Assembly: GCA_963803735.1 (NCBI GenBank)
Contig: CAWDNV010000023.1
Location: forward strand, 1 to 64,000
Length of the DNA stretch: 64,000 nt
Direction: 5' to 3'
Source: Palsa-189 sp963803735
Lineage (GTDB): Bacteria > Acidobacteriota > Terriglobia > Acidiferrales > UBA7541
The first letter of the stretch is position 1. Every line of letters starts with the position of its first letter. Below, in pieces: positions 1 through 9,138 of the stretch. The notes below the pieces were generated by a model, which did not search any database, had not been told where the DNA came from, and worked only from the letters and a program-made list of their open reading frames with translations. A program made the position numbers and the translations under genes.

Positions 1-188
1 TTTTTTCGGCATAAACGAGTCGCTACGGCGCGGCACGCCCCGCCCGCCTTCGCGACTGCCTGCGGCAGCAAGGTAATAGCACCGAAGCTTCGTTGGAGAT
101 GAAGACTTGCGAAAAGAGGTACGGGGGGTAGGGAACCGAAACTCGGCATCCCGCGCTATAATGGAACGAAATCCGGAGGCGATCGGCC
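1..188. other. Leading intergenic stretch with xdhC upstream region
   Basis: No convincing gene is visible here; the short open frames on both strands have no family features. A TATAAT box at 157-162 lies 26 bases before the xdhC start and may be its -10 element, but no good -35 hexamer sits at the expected distance. A GGAGG ribosome-binding sequence at 174-178 precedes the ATG at 189. Confidence 0.4.
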
Positions 189-1079
189 ATGGATCTTTTC
201 GAGGAAGTTTTGCGGCTCAGGCGCGAAGGCAAGCGCGCCGTAATGGCCACCATCGTTCATACGAATGGCTCGATCCCCAGCTTTGAGAGTTCCCGAATGC
301 TGGTGCGCGAGGACGGCTCCATTCTGGGGACGATTGGCGGAGGCTGCGTGGAAGCCGAAGTTTGGGCAGCTGCGAAAGACGTACTCAAAGCGGAGGCGCC
401 CCGCAAAATGACCTTCAATCTCAATAACGAAGCCAGCTACGACAGTGGACTGATCTGTGGCGGCACGCTGGAAGTCTTTGTCGAGCCCATTCTGCCTCAG
501 CCGGCTCTGTACATCTTCGGCGGCGGCCATGTTTCGATCGCCGTCGCGAATGCGGCTCATACCGCCGGTTTTGAAATTGGCGTGATCGACGATCGCGAGC
601 AGTTCGCCAATAAGGAGCGCTTTCCCATGGCGCGCGAGGTTTACACCAGCTACGAAGACGCTTTCGCCAAATTGCAGCCGAATCCTTCGACGTACATTGT
701 GATCGTCACGCGCGGGCACCGCGATGACATGCGCGTGCTGGCCTGGGCGGTGAAAACCGACGCCCGTTATCTGGGCATGATCGGCAGCAAGCGCAAAGTG
801 CTTTCCGTATATCAGGCGCTCGAGCGCGAAGGCTTCGCGCCCGAACTTTTCGACCGCGTGAACGCTCCGGTGGGACTCGAAATCGGCGCACTCACGCCGG
901 AGGAGATTGCCATCAGCATCGCGGCCGAATTAATTTCCGTGCGGCGCGGCGCCGCGAACGTGAAGCACAAGGCGGTCGTCCGGAAGGACGACGAAAAACA
1001 AGGCCAGAAGCAGGCGGTGCAGTCCGCCGAGGCGAAGGCCGCCGAAGCGAAGGCCGCCGCGGAGAGCGTTTCGCGCTGA
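189..1079 (+). CDS. xdhC: XdhC/CoxI family molybdenum-cofactor insertion protein
   Basis: This 296-residue cytosolic protein belongs to the XdhC/CoxI family, which binds molybdenum cofactor and helps sulfurate and insert it into xanthine dehydrogenase or CO-dehydrogenase-like enzymes. The N-terminal XdhC domain carries GTIGGGCVEAEV (about residues 47-58) and GLICGGTLEVFVEP (about 87-100). The C-terminal Rossmann domain carries IFGGGHVS, YLGMIGSKRK and the PVGLEIGALTPEEIAISI block. The last 40 residues are a charged Ala/Glu/Lys-rich tail not typical of the family core. A GGAGG sequence precedes the ATG. The mocA-like gene follows after 10 bases, so the pair is probably one operon. No molybdoenzyme subunit gene is in the window, so the client enzyme is unknown. 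Confidence 0.93.
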   Translation: MDLFEEVLRLRREGKRAVMATIVHTNGSIPSFESSRMLVREDGSILGTIGGGCVEAEVWAAAKDVLKAEAPRKMTFNLNNEASYDSGLICGGTLEVFVEPILPQPALYIFGGGHVSIAVANAAHTAGFEIGVIDDREQFANKERFPMAREVYTSYEDAFAKLQPNPSTYIVIVTRGHRDDMRVLAWAVKTDARYLGMIGSKRKVLSVYQALEREGFAPELFDRVNAPVGLEIGALTPEEIAISIAAELISVRRGAANVKHKAVVRKDDEKQGQKQAVQSAEAKAAEAKAAAESVSR

Positions 1080-1089
1080 CTCGGGCCCC

Positions 1090-1701
1090 GTGCTAGCCGC
1101 TATCATTCTTTCCGCAGGTGAATCATCGCGCATGGGCTCGCCGAAGGCGCTGCTTCCGATGCGCGGCAGTACGTTTTTAGGGCACCTGCTCGAAGTCATC
1201 CACCAATCCAAGAAAGATGCGGAAAGCGGCAAGGAAATCGGGTGCACGCGTGTCGTGCTTGGCGCTCACACGAAAGAGATCACGGACAAAATTCCGCTCG
1301 ATCACAGCGCGATCGTGCTGAATCCGCAGTGGAAGGAAGGCCAACTGTCTTCCATCAAAGAGGCGATCCGCAGCCTTAAAGAAGTGCAAACCGATGGCAT
1401 CATTCTTTTCCTGGTGGATCATCCGTTGGTCAGCGCCGAATTGGTGAGCGAACTCGTTCGCCAGTTTTATGCCTCCGGCCGCGCTATTGTGGTGCCGAAG
1501 TTCGGCGGCGAGCGCGGGCATCCGGTGATCTTTGCGTCGCGGCTTTATGCCGAACTGCTCGCCGCTCCCGCGGAGCAGGGCGCGCGCACCGTCGTCTGGG
1601 CGCATCAGGATGAAGTTTTGGAAGTGCCTACAAACGAGGAAGGCGTGGTGTTGAATCTGAACGATCCGGAGTCGCTGCGCCGCGCGCTCGCCGGTTCCTG
1701 A
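1090..1701 (+). CDS. mocA: Molybdenum cofactor nucleotidyltransferase (MobA/MocA-like)
   Basis: A 203-residue NTP-transferase fold protein. The N-terminal LSAGESSRMGSPKALLP is the nucleotide-binding signature of the MobA/MocA group, and ILFLVDHPLVS holds the metal-binding Asp. MocA attaches CMP to molybdopterin-Mo to make the cytosine dinucleotide cofactor of xanthine-oxidase-family enzymes; the neighbouring xdhC fits that role better than the GMP-specific MobA, but the base specificity is inferred from context. The start is GTG at 1090, ten bases after the xdhC stop, suggesting translational coupling. It ends head-to-head against the IscU-like gene on the other strand. Confidence 0.88.
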   Translation: MLAAIILSAGESSRMGSPKALLPMRGSTFLGHLLEVIHQSKKDAESGKEIGCTRVVLGAHTKEITDKIPLDHSAIVLNPQWKEGQLSSIKEAIRSLKEVQTDGIILFLVDHPLVSAELVSELVRQFYASGRAIVVPKFGGERGHPVIFASRLYAELLAAPAEQGARTVVWAHQDEVLEVPTNEEGVVLNLNDPESLRRALAGS

Positions 1702-1737
1702 CGGCGGGCCGTTTTGGCGCGCCGCCAGTTCGGCCGC

Positions 1738-2091
1738 TCAGAGTTGTTCGAGGATTTCGTCGAGCGCGTCTTCGGCTAGTTGGCTGCCATGGCGAGTGGC
1801 CGCCGGCAAGCCGCCGAGCGCCTGAGAGATTTGCTCCGCGGTGATGCCGCGAATCTCCTCAATGGTTTTGCCGATGATGAGTTCAGTGAGGAGCGAAGCG
1901 CTGGCAACAGCTGCCTTGCATCCGCGAGTGTGGAATCGCGCAGCGGCAACGCGGCCGTCTTCGATGCGCACGGCCAGCCGCAATTCGTCGCCGCAGACGG
2001 GATTGCTGACGTTTACGGTGTTGGTCGCGTCAGGCAGGTCGCCGGTGTTGCGGGGATGTTCGCAGTGTTCGAGCACGACTGCGCTATACAT
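1738..2091 (-). CDS. IscU/NifU-like iron-sulfur scaffold protein lacking the third Cys
   Basis: A 117-residue protein aligning over the whole NifU N-terminal/IscU domain: HPRNTG near residue 12, NPVCGDE with Cys33, GCKAAVASAS with Cys58, and a final LAEDALDEI helix. IscU scaffolds assemble [2Fe-2S] clusters on three Cys; the third lies just before this last helix (HCS-x-L in IscU), but here the stretch reads RHGSQLAED, so Gly102 replaces Cys. A further Cys10 lies near the N terminus. The start chosen is the ATG at 2091 (MYSAVVLEH); the longer frame to 2211 adds residues unlike the family. No IscS or SufS gene is nearby, so it may be a specialised carrier rather than the main scaffold. Confidence 0.85.
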   Translation of the reverse strand: MYSAVVLEHCEHPRNTGDLPDATNTVNVSNPVCGDELRLAVRIEDGRVAAARFHTRGCKAAVASASLLTELIIGKTIEEIRGITAEQISQALGGLPAATRHGSQLAEDALDEILEQL

Positions 2092-2216
2092 AAGTTGAGT
2101 ATCCCAGCCTAGTGCTCTTGCTGCAACTCGGGGCGCAACCGGGACGCAACTCCGATGGAGTTGCGCGAAGCACAAGTTTCGTGCGAGAAAGGTCGCCAGA
2201 TTATGAGCCAAAGATT

Positions 2217-3053
2217 ATGAGCCACATCTGCGTAACCTGCGGAACGCAATATCCTACGGCGAACGATCCTCCGGCGGAGTGCCCGATCTGCAAGGATGAA
2301 CGCCAATATATCGGACCGGGCGGGCAGGAGTGGATCACTCTCGAGGAGATGCAGAAGTCGCATCGCAACGTTTTCTTTGTGGAGGGCGGAGGTCTGTGGG
2401 GAATCCAGACACAGCCTGAGTTTGGGATCGGACAGCGGGCGCTGCTGCTACAAACTGGGAATGGCGGAATCCTTTGGGATTGCGTCAGTCTGCTCGATCC
2501 CAGCACCGTCGGGCTGGTGAAAACGCTCGGCGGCTTGACCGCCATCGCCGTTTCCCATCCGCATTATTACGGGAGCATGGTCGAATGGAGCCGCGCGTTC
2601 GGCGGCATTCCGATCTATTTGCACGAAGCGGAACGCAAATGGGTGCAGTATCCGGATGCCGCAATCGTGTTCTGGAAAGGCGAGACGCATCGGCTGAACG
2701 ATGACATCACTCTCATTCGTGTTGGCGGCCATTTCACCGGCTTTCAGGTGCTGCATTGGGCTTCTGGAGATAAGGGAAGTGGAGCGTTGATGACGGGCGA
2801 CATGCCGCAAGTCGTTCCGGACCGCAGGTACGTCAGTTTTATGTACAGCTATCCGAATCTCATCCCGGTGGATGCCGCTACGGTACGCGACATCGTTAGC
2901 AAACTCGAGCCTTACAAATTCTCGAAGCTTTATGGCGCATGGCCCAAGTTTGTTGTGAGCGGCGATGCGAAGACGGCTCTGAAGCGTTCCGCGGATCGCT
3001 ACCTGCGCGCGATTGGCGCTCTGAGCGACACGAAAACCCAAACCTCACGGTGA
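2217..3053 (+). CDS. Rubredoxin-like zinc ribbon fused to MBL-fold hydrolase
   Basis: A 278-residue protein. Residues 5-25 form a CxxC-x13-CxxC metal knuckle (Cys5, Cys8, Cys22, Cys25) as in rubredoxin. The rest is a metallo-beta-lactamase fold with SHPHYYGS in place of the usual HxHxDH, GGHFTG for the next His, and LMTGDM for the bridging Asp. The missing Asp-His suggests a changed metal site. The ATG at 2217 is chosen because it begins directly at the metal knuckle; the frame upstream has no family similarity. There is no signal peptide, so it is cytosolic. Substrate unknown. The next gene on the opposite strand is an ADGHPDLSG-family protein. Confidence 0.82.
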   Translation: MSHICVTCGTQYPTANDPPAECPICKDERQYIGPGGQEWITLEEMQKSHRNVFFVEGGGLWGIQTQPEFGIGQRALLLQTGNGGILWDCVSLLDPSTVGLVKTLGGLTAIAVSHPHYYGSMVEWSRAFGGIPIYLHEAERKWVQYPDAAIVFWKGETHRLNDDITLIRVGGHFTGFQVLHWASGDKGSGALMTGDMPQVVPDRRYVSFMYSYPNLIPVDAATVRDIVSKLEPYKFSKLYGAWPKFVVSGDAKTALKRSADRYLRAIGALSDTKTQTSR

Positions 3054-3105
3054 GAATTCGCCGGCGATGATGTAGTGCGGCAGCGGAGAGAAATTAACAG
3101 TTCCC

Positions 3106-4105
3106 CTATTTCGCTTGCTTCTCTTGTTGCATCTCCTTGACCAGCCGTTCTCTCGTGGCCCTGAGCGCTCGAATCTCTTCATCGTCCGCAGGATGAATTT
3201 CCGCCGGGCAATACCACTCAAGAATTTCCTCGTGATTGAGCGTGTAACGATGAGGTGCGGAAGTCCAGGGCTTGGTCAGCACCTTGGGATCTTCGATGGT
3301 CACCTGGTAGGTGAGGTAGTTCATCGAGGGACGCGTGAAGCGCTCGACTATATGCTGCTGGTCGCTGTGGATTCGCCAGCTATCGCTGTTCCAGACCCTT
3401 TCATCGACGGCGACAGTGTCGACGACCAGAGTGTCTCCCTCCCAATGGCCTCTGCTTTCGCCGCTGAAGGAGGGGTCCGGGCGATCGGAATGCGGACGGC
3501 CATCGATGGGGATCATGCGATAGTCGTGATTGGTTTCGGTGACTTGCGCAAAGAAGTCATGTCCCTGCACAAATTGCGTTCCATGCGCCCCCATGCCCCG
3601 GACGCCGGGCATGCAATTCCTTTGAAGATGAATTAGCTCCACATCGATCGCGGCTATCTGGTCAGCCTTTGGCAATTTATCGAGTGAACTGGGGTCGCGG
3701 GTATCGTCCAGAACCTTGAAATTGCCGTCCGAATTCATCTTTTCAGTCACCCAGGGCTGGAAGGAAGGTTTCTCCTCATGTGTCGTCTTAGGATCGAATG
3801 GCAGTACATTCGGGTCTTTCACTCCGAAGGAACCCACGCAGCAGTGCATCTTCCTTTCCGAGAACGCCCACATACCAATGCCCGGAAAGATCGGGATGGC
3901 CGTCTGCCGTGCGGGGAGCCGGCCCGCCATCGGGCAGCGGCTGGGAAGGCGCTTTTTTGGCATAACCTGGGGCAGCGAACCCAGCTTTCTTCTGCTGATC
4001 GCTATGCTGCTGATCAGGCTTTTGCTGAGCGCGGGCGGAGACCAAACACACAAATGTAAGCACTCCTGCAATAACCGCGAGGTATGCACCAAACTTCCGT
4101 TTCAT
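3106..4105 (-). CDS. Secreted ADGHPDLSG-family protein, broken by one frameshift
   Basis: The N terminus starts at ATG 4105 with a signal peptide (MKRKFGAYLAVIAG to SARAQQ) and the family signature PRTADGHPDLSGHW. This frame continues to a stop at 3788. The remainder of the family, including RGHWEGDTLVVDT, HIVERFTRP and VTIEDPKVLTKPW, is in the next frame and runs to 3106. The switch lies near 3825-3850 and fits one extra base in a GGG run (CCC at 3833-3835 on the plus strand). Whether this is a pseudogene or a read error cannot be told. Four paralogues occur elsewhere in the window. Function unknown; predicted to be exported. Confidence 0.75.
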
Positions 4106-4338
4106 GTGATGGGTCTCCTTCTTCGGGTAATCGCTCCGAGGATACGTATCCTAGTTTGGGCCAGTAAGTCAATCGGGGCGATGAAAACGTAGCCGAGGCG
4201 GGAGAGTGGCCAACAATCAGAGACCTGGGATTCGTTAGCGCAAGATCCGTCCTTGACGCTCGCTCACCTCGATTTCAGTGCGATCAGCATCGGCGACGAA
4301 CAGCACGTACCTGGTGCGCGCGCCGGACCTCGCAGTGC
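4106..4338. other. Intergenic region between two minus-strand secreted genes
   Basis: This stretch must hold the promoter of the frameshifted gene ending at 3106. A GGAGAC-type ribosome-binding sequence lies just before its ATG (minus strand, about 4112-4117). No further gene, hairpin or repeat was recognised. Confidence 0.3.
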
Positions 4339-5328
4339 TTATTGTTTGTTTGCAGGCGGAGCCGGAATGCAGTTGGCGACGCACTTCACTGCCTGCATTT
4401 CAACTTCGGCTTTTTTGTGCGGAACTTTCGAGGTGGCTTCGGGTACGACGATGAGCGACTGCGGCCCGTCCTCGGCATTGAAAGTACATTGGAACTGCAG
4501 CGTTTGCACCCCGCGCTGCTGGCATGAGTTCCTCTCGAGCGCGGATTCCAGTGCGCCGGGCTGGGCATGCAATTGATCCGCGACTTGCGAAGGCAGCATG
4601 GCAACGGCCATCGGGATGGGCGACTTTATCCTGATGCTCACCTGCGTGCCGTCATGGTCGGGCACAAAACCGCCGTAAACTTTCAGGAATGACGTGAGCT
4701 CATATTTCTCTTTGACCTGGTCGAACCACTGATATTCCGGTTGAACGCAGTTTTCCACGCAGTCCCAGCGGTAGTACTGGATGCGCACGTCGTTCGGGGC
4801 GACGAATTTACGGGGCGCCGCGGCCTGGGCCTTCAACACGCTCCCAATGCCGATACCCATAACACGTGCCACGCTATTTGCCGGGCCCACTACCCCATTG
4901 TTGGGATCGAGCACGGAACCGATTCCCGTGAACACGGCGTGATCGGGAGAGGTTCGTTCGTCCTGAATGACAAGCGTCATGGGTTCCGGGGGCAGTTCAC
5001 ATGTGTATGTGGTTTCCGTGATGCGATCTCGGGTGCAAAGTTGCCGCACTCCTGCGATCTGTTCAGGATGCTGCAACGCGGCGGACCATGCACCCGCATC
5101 GGCCATGAATATTGTTACGGGCTTTTCCGCCTTGATGTCCACGTGCATATTGCCGCCATTTGGGCCGGGATTGTAGGTGCGTGCGGAATGATAGTTTGCC
5201 GGATCGAGCCGGACGCTTTCATCATTGGCGGGCAGCCATTTGAAGACGCGTTGCTGGCCAAAGGAAGGCAGAGAGACAGTGCAAATCATTGAAAACGCGA
5301 GAATTCCCCAGATTTTCGAGATTTTCAT
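4339..5328 (-). CDS. Secreted protein of unknown function
   Basis: A 329-residue protein starting at ATG 5328 with a clear signal peptide (MKISKIWGILAFSMICTVSLPSFGQQ). I do not recognise the mature domain. It contains paired Cys in the middle (WDCVENCVQPEY) and near the end (AVKCVANCIPAPP), which are the same CxxxC spacing and may form disulfides; other Cys (QLCTRD, TYTCELP, NSCQQRG, QFQCTF) also suggest an extracytoplasmic, disulfide-bonded fold. An upstream extension to 5382 lacks signal features. It stands alone between the ADGHPDLSG gene and the large repeat protein, all on the minus strand. Confidence 0.7.
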   Translation of the reverse strand: MKISKIWGILAFSMICTVSLPSFGQQRVFKWLPANDESVRLDPANYHSARTYNPGPNGGNMHVDIKAEKPVTIFMADAGAWSAALQHPEQIAGVRQLCTRDRITETTYTCELPPEPMTLVIQDERTSPDHAVFTGIGSVLDPNNGVVGPANSVARVMGIGIGSVLKAQAAAPRKFVAPNDVRIQYYRWDCVENCVQPEYQWFDQVKEKYELTSFLKVYGGFVPDHDGTQVSIRIKSPIPMAVAMLPSQVADQLHAQPGALESALERNSCQQRGVQTLQFQCTFNAEDGPQSLIVVPEATSKVPHKKAEVEMQAVKCVANCIPAPPANKQ

Positions 5329-5508
5329 AGTGAAGCAATTGTGAGCGCCGCCGAACTGTGCTGCAAGACTGTGCGCGCCCACGTGTGGCGCTCAATTAAC
5401 GTGGCGAACTGAGCACAGTTCTACGGGCTCTCCACACATGCCGCTAGCACAAAAACCGGGCTTCAGCATTTCTTTGTGTCGCGTCAACTTTGCCGAATGC
5501 CCCGCGCC

Positions 5509-8500
5509 TCATGGCGCTGGCTTCGTAACCGTGTTGGTGACTAAGGTCATCGCGGCCACTTGTGTTAATACTCTGCCGTCCACCGTCGCGCCGGTTTGCA
5601 GCGTGATCGATGCGGATGCCAGGATATTTCCACGGAAGAGCGTTCCTCCCACGGTCGCTGAACTACCAACCTGCCAGAAGACATTGGAAGCCTTGGCGCC
5701 GTTAATCAGAATCACCTGAAGTCCGCTTCCCACCGTTAGCGTGGAGGAGGGCATCTGGAAGATCCAGACGGCACTCGAGTTGCCCTGGGCGTCGAGCGTG
5801 AGATCCCCCGTGCTGATCGCAAACGAGCCTGGTGCTGGAGCTTTGTACAGGCCGGGAGCCAAGATCAGCCCGCCAAGCTCGCCAGTGGGTTGAACGATTT
5901 GATTTGTGGTTCGTCCAGCGACGTCGTTAAACGCTGCAGTCAGATCGGATTCAGCCGAGGCTGCATTGGCATCGGGAGAGACGCGTGCCGTCCCATTCTC
6001 TATTCCCGGTCCGAATCCAGTAACGGCTGTGCCTGGGCTCAGCCCAAGATCCCCGTTAATGAACGTAGCTCCGGCGTTGGTGACAGTGGAGCCCGCAAGA
6101 ATTGCGTAACTGGCGGCCGATCCCAGGTTGACTGGAGTTGGGCTCTGCGTTGCCGCACCGGCTGTAAAGGTCCATGAATTGGGCGCGCCGCCGCCACCCG
6201 CCAGAGGCTTGCCTTCCATGTCTTGCGCTCCGTTGGTAATCGTGGCCGTATAGACGACGGTGGGCGAGAGATTGCTTGCTGGGGTAAAGGTCGCAACATT
6301 GCTTGTCGCATCGTAGGAGACCGCTCCGTTTACAGGCGTCGTGCCGGGGCCAGTCACAGTAAAGGTTCCTGTGGTGATTGTTGCGGGGTCCATCCCTTGA
6401 CTGAAAACCGCGTTAACCGTAGCGTCGACCGGCGCAGCGGAGGCGCCATCGGCGGGGTTCGTAAGACTCACTGTAGTTGCGGCGTTGTCTGAGGCCGAAA
6501 TCGTGGTAAAGGTCCATGGATTCGGCGAGAGGCCGCCACTGGTCACTCCGTTTCCCGCTAAGTCCTTAGCCCCAGCTGTAATGCTCAGATTGTAGGGAGA
6601 GTTGGCTATCAAAGGGCTTGCCGGTGTAAAGGTCGCAGTCGTGCCAGCGTAAGTCACCGAACCCGCAACTACGCTTGCGCCCTGCTTTACCGTGAATGTT
6701 GTTGCCGTAAGGGTTGAAGAGTCCATCGCCTCACTGAAGGTTACCGTGATCTTCTGATTGAGTAACACGCTGACGTTATTGGCAGCAGGATATACGGCAC
6801 TCACTGTCGGTGAGGTGGTGTCTGTAGTTGTGCCCGTCGTAAAGGTCCATGGGTCTGGTGCCATGCCGTTGCTCGCGAGCGGATTGCCTGCGGAGTCCGT
6901 AACCGTGGCGGCAATCGTGGCCGTATAGGTGGTACTGGCTGCGAGTGGATTCATGGGCTTAAAAATTGCCGTGTTGTTTGTGGCGTCATAGTTGACTGTT
7001 CCCGCGACGCTCGTCCCGCCGCCTGACACTGTAAAAGTTGTGGTGGTGAGTGCCGTCATGGCCTTGCTGAAGGTAGCGGTGATTTCCCTATTGGTTGGCA
7101 CAATGGCGGCGCCATTGACAGGATTTGTAGAGCTTAATGTGGGCTCAAGCAGACTCACGATAAACGGCTGCACGCCGCTGGTTCCAGCCGCGGTCGTCAC
7201 AGTGATGTTTTGAGCGCCTGTTGAGGCATTCGCGGCGATGGTAAACGTCGCCGTGATTTGCGTGGCGCTCACGACCGTTGTGTTGCTGACCGTGATTCCT
7301 GCGCCACTCAGACCGATGGTGGCTCCCGTGATGAAATGTGTTCCCGTCAGCGTGACCGGGACGCCCTGTCCCTGCACGCCGCTATTCGGGCTGATCGAGG
7401 TTAGTGTTGGCGGAGCCAGGTTCACCGTGAACGGCTGTGTCCCGCTGGTCCCGCCCGAGGTCGTCACAGTGATGTTTTGAGCGCCTGTTGAGGCATTGCC
7501 GGCGATTGTAAACGTCGCCGTAATGTGTGTGGTGCTCACCACCGTGGTGTTGCTGACCGTGATTCCCGCGCCACTCACGCCGATAGTGGCTCCCGCAACG
7601 AACCTCGTTCCCGTCAGCGTGACCGCCACGCCCTGTCCCTGTGCGCCGCTATTCGGGCTGATCGAGGTCAGTGTTGGCGGAAGCAGTAGATTCACCGTGA
7701 AGGTTTGTGGACTGCTGGTCCCGCCTGAGGTTGTCACCGTGATGTTTTGAGCGCCTGTCGCGGCATTCGCGGCGATGGTAAACGTCGCCGTGATTTGCGT
7801 GGCGCTCACGACCGTCGTGTTGCTGACCGTGATTCCTAAGCCACTCAGACCGATGGTGGCTCCCGTGATGAAATGTGTTCCCGTCAGCGTGACCGGGACG
7901 CCCTGTCCCTGTACCCCGTTATTCGGGCTGATCGAGGTCAGTGTTGGTGGAAGCAGTAGGTTCACTGTGAAGATTTGTGGACTGCTGGTCCCGCCTGCGG
8001 TTGTCACGGTGATGTTTTGAGCGCCGGTTGCGGCATTCGCGGCGACGGTAAAAGTCGCCGTGATCTGCGTGGTGCTCACCACCGTCGTGTTGCTGACCGT
8101 GATTCCCGCACCGCTCACGCCGATGGTGGCTCCTGATACGAAATTCATTCCCGTCAGCGTGACCGGGACGCCCTGTCCTTGCACGCCGCTATTCGGGCTG
8201 ATCGAGGTCAGTGTTGGCGGAGACCCGACCGCCGGATTCACCGTAAAAGTCACGGCAGTTGTAAGGCTGCCTGAACTCGTCACCGTGATGTTTCGAGCGC
8301 CTGTTGCGGCATTCGCTGCAATGGTAAGTGTCGCCGTGATTTGCGTGGCGCTCACCACCGTGGTGTTGCTGACCGTGATTCCTGTCCCGCTCACACTGAT
8401 GGTGGCCCCTGCGACGAAGTTTGTTCCCGTCAGCGTGACCGGGACGCCCTGTCCCTGCACGCCGTTATTCGGGCTGATCGAGGTCATGGTCGGTGGGGCC

Positions 8501-9138
8501 AGGTTCACCGTGAACGCCTGTGCACCGCTGATCCCACCCGAAGTCGTCACGGTGACGTTTTGAGCGCCAGTCGCGGCATTCGCGGCGATCGCGAGCGTCG
8601 CCGTGATCTGTGTGACACTCACCACCGTCGTGCTGCTGACCGTGATCCCTGCACCGCTCACGCCGATGGTGGCTCCCGCTACGAAGTTTGTTCCCGTCAG
8701 CGTGACCGCCGCGTTCTGTCCTTGCACGCCGTTATTCGGACTGATCGAGGTCAGTGTCGGCGGAGCCAGGTTCACCGTGAACGCCTGTGCACCGCTGATC
8801 CCACCCGAAGTCGTCACGGTGACGTTTTGAGCGCCAGTCGCGGCATTCGCGGCGATCATGAGCGTCGCCGTGATCTGTGTGCCACTCACCACCGTCGTGC
8901 TGCTGACCGTGATCCCTGCACCGCTCACGCCGATGGTGGCTCCCACTACGAAGTTTGTTCCCGTCAGCGTGACCGCCACGCCCTGCCCCTGCATCCCGCT
9001 ATTCGGGCTGATCGAGGTCAGTGTCGGTGGATTCAGGAGTCTCTGGGCAGTACCGCTGCATCCGAACGAGACAATGCTTAGCACGAATGCCATCCCTAGG
9101 ATTCGGGCCCACAACTTGCTCGCCTTGTATTTATTCAC
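5509..9138 (-). CDS. Giant TIG-repeat surface protein with Ig-like and ice-binding (DUF3494) domains
   Basis: A 1209-residue predicted surface lipoprotein. The N-terminal hydrophobic segment ends in SFGCSG, a near-lipobox. Then come seven IPT/TIG-like repeats of about 92 residues, each opening with PPTLTSISPN and containing VTLTGT and GAGITVS motifs (about residues 36-690). Three Big_5/SbsA-type Ig domains follow, each with an ATFSKAM/VTFSEAM/AVFSQGM motif (about 690-1010). The C-terminal 200 residues (LGSAASYAILAGSTVTNAGAT onward, with INGDLGLSPG) match the DUF3494 ice-binding-like beta-solenoid. The family includes ice-binding proteins and cell-surface adhesins; which applies here is unknown. 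The TIG repeats are also close DNA repeats, so copy number may vary. Confidence 0.88.
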   Translation of the reverse strand: MNKYKASKLWARILGMAFVLSIVSFGCSGTAQRLLNPPTLTSISPNSGMQGQGVAVTLTGTNFVVGATIGVSGAGITVSSTTVVSGTQITATLMIAANAATGAQNVTVTTSGGISGAQAFTVNLAPPTLTSISPNNGVQGQNAAVTLTGTNFVAGATIGVSGAGITVSSTTVVSVTQITATLAIAANAATGAQNVTVTTSGGISGAQAFTVNLAPPTMTSISPNNGVQGQGVPVTLTGTNFVAGATISVSGTGITVSNTTVVSATQITATLTIAANAATGARNITVTSSGSLTTAVTFTVNPAVGSPPTLTSISPNSGVQGQGVPVTLTGMNFVSGATIGVSGAGITVSNTTVVSTTQITATFTVAANAATGAQNITVTTAGGTSSPQIFTVNLLLPPTLTSISPNNGVQGQGVPVTLTGTHFITGATIGLSGLGITVSNTTVVSATQITATFTIAANAATGAQNITVTTSGGTSSPQTFTVNLLLPPTLTSISPNSGAQGQGVAVTLTGTRFVAGATIGVSGAGITVSNTTVVSTTHITATFTIAGNASTGAQNITVTTSGGTSGTQPFTVNLAPPTLTSISPNSGVQGQGVPVTLTGTHFITGATIGLSGAGITVSNTTVVSATQITATFTIAANASTGAQNITVTTAAGTSGVQPFIVSLLEPTLSSTNPVNGAAIVPTNREITATFSKAMTALTTTTFTVSGGGTSVAGTVNYDATNNTAIFKPMNPLAASTTYTATIAATVTDSAGNPLASNGMAPDPWTFTTGTTTDTTSPTVSAVYPAANNVSVLLNQKITVTFSEAMDSSTLTATTFTVKQGASVVAGSVTYAGTTATFTPASPLIANSPYNLSITAGAKDLAGNGVTSGGLSPNPWTFTTISASDNAATTVSLTNPADGASAAPVDATVNAVFSQGMDPATITTGTFTVTGPGTTPVNGAVSYDATSNVATFTPASNLSPTVVYTATITNGAQDMEGKPLAGGGGAPNSWTFTAGAATQSPTPVNLGSAASYAILAGSTVTNAGATFINGDLGLSPGTAVTGFGPGIENGTARVSPDANAASAESDLTAAFNDVAGRTTNQIVQPTGELGGLILAPGLYKAPAPGSFAISTGDLTLDAQGNSSAVWIFQMPSSTLTVGSGLQVILINGAKASNVFWQVGSSATVGGTLFRGNILASASITLQTGATVDGRVLTQVAAMTLVTNTVTKPAP
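7150..9030 (-). repeat. Seven near-tandem ~270-bp DNA repeats inside the TIG region
   Basis: The DNA of the seven TIG domains is highly alike: blocks such as gtcagcgtgaccgggacgcc and ctattcgggctgatcgaggt recur at about 270-285 base spacing. Neighbouring copies share silent-site identity, which indicates recent duplication or gene conversion rather than old divergence. Confidence 0.85.

Noticed and set aside
1702..1737. GC-rich inverted repeat between mocA and the IscU-like gene as terminator
   Set aside because: The possible stem is irregular and lacks a T-run on either side.
7150..9030. Regular direct repeats that could suggest a CRISPR array
   Set aside because: The unit is about 270-285 bases and stays in one long reading frame encoding TIG domains; there are no short repeats with unique spacers.
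8341..9081. 246-residue Arg/His-rich plus-strand frame
   Set aside because: Repeats of RDRDALSLHAVIRADRG-like sequence are simply the antisense of the TIG DNA repeats.
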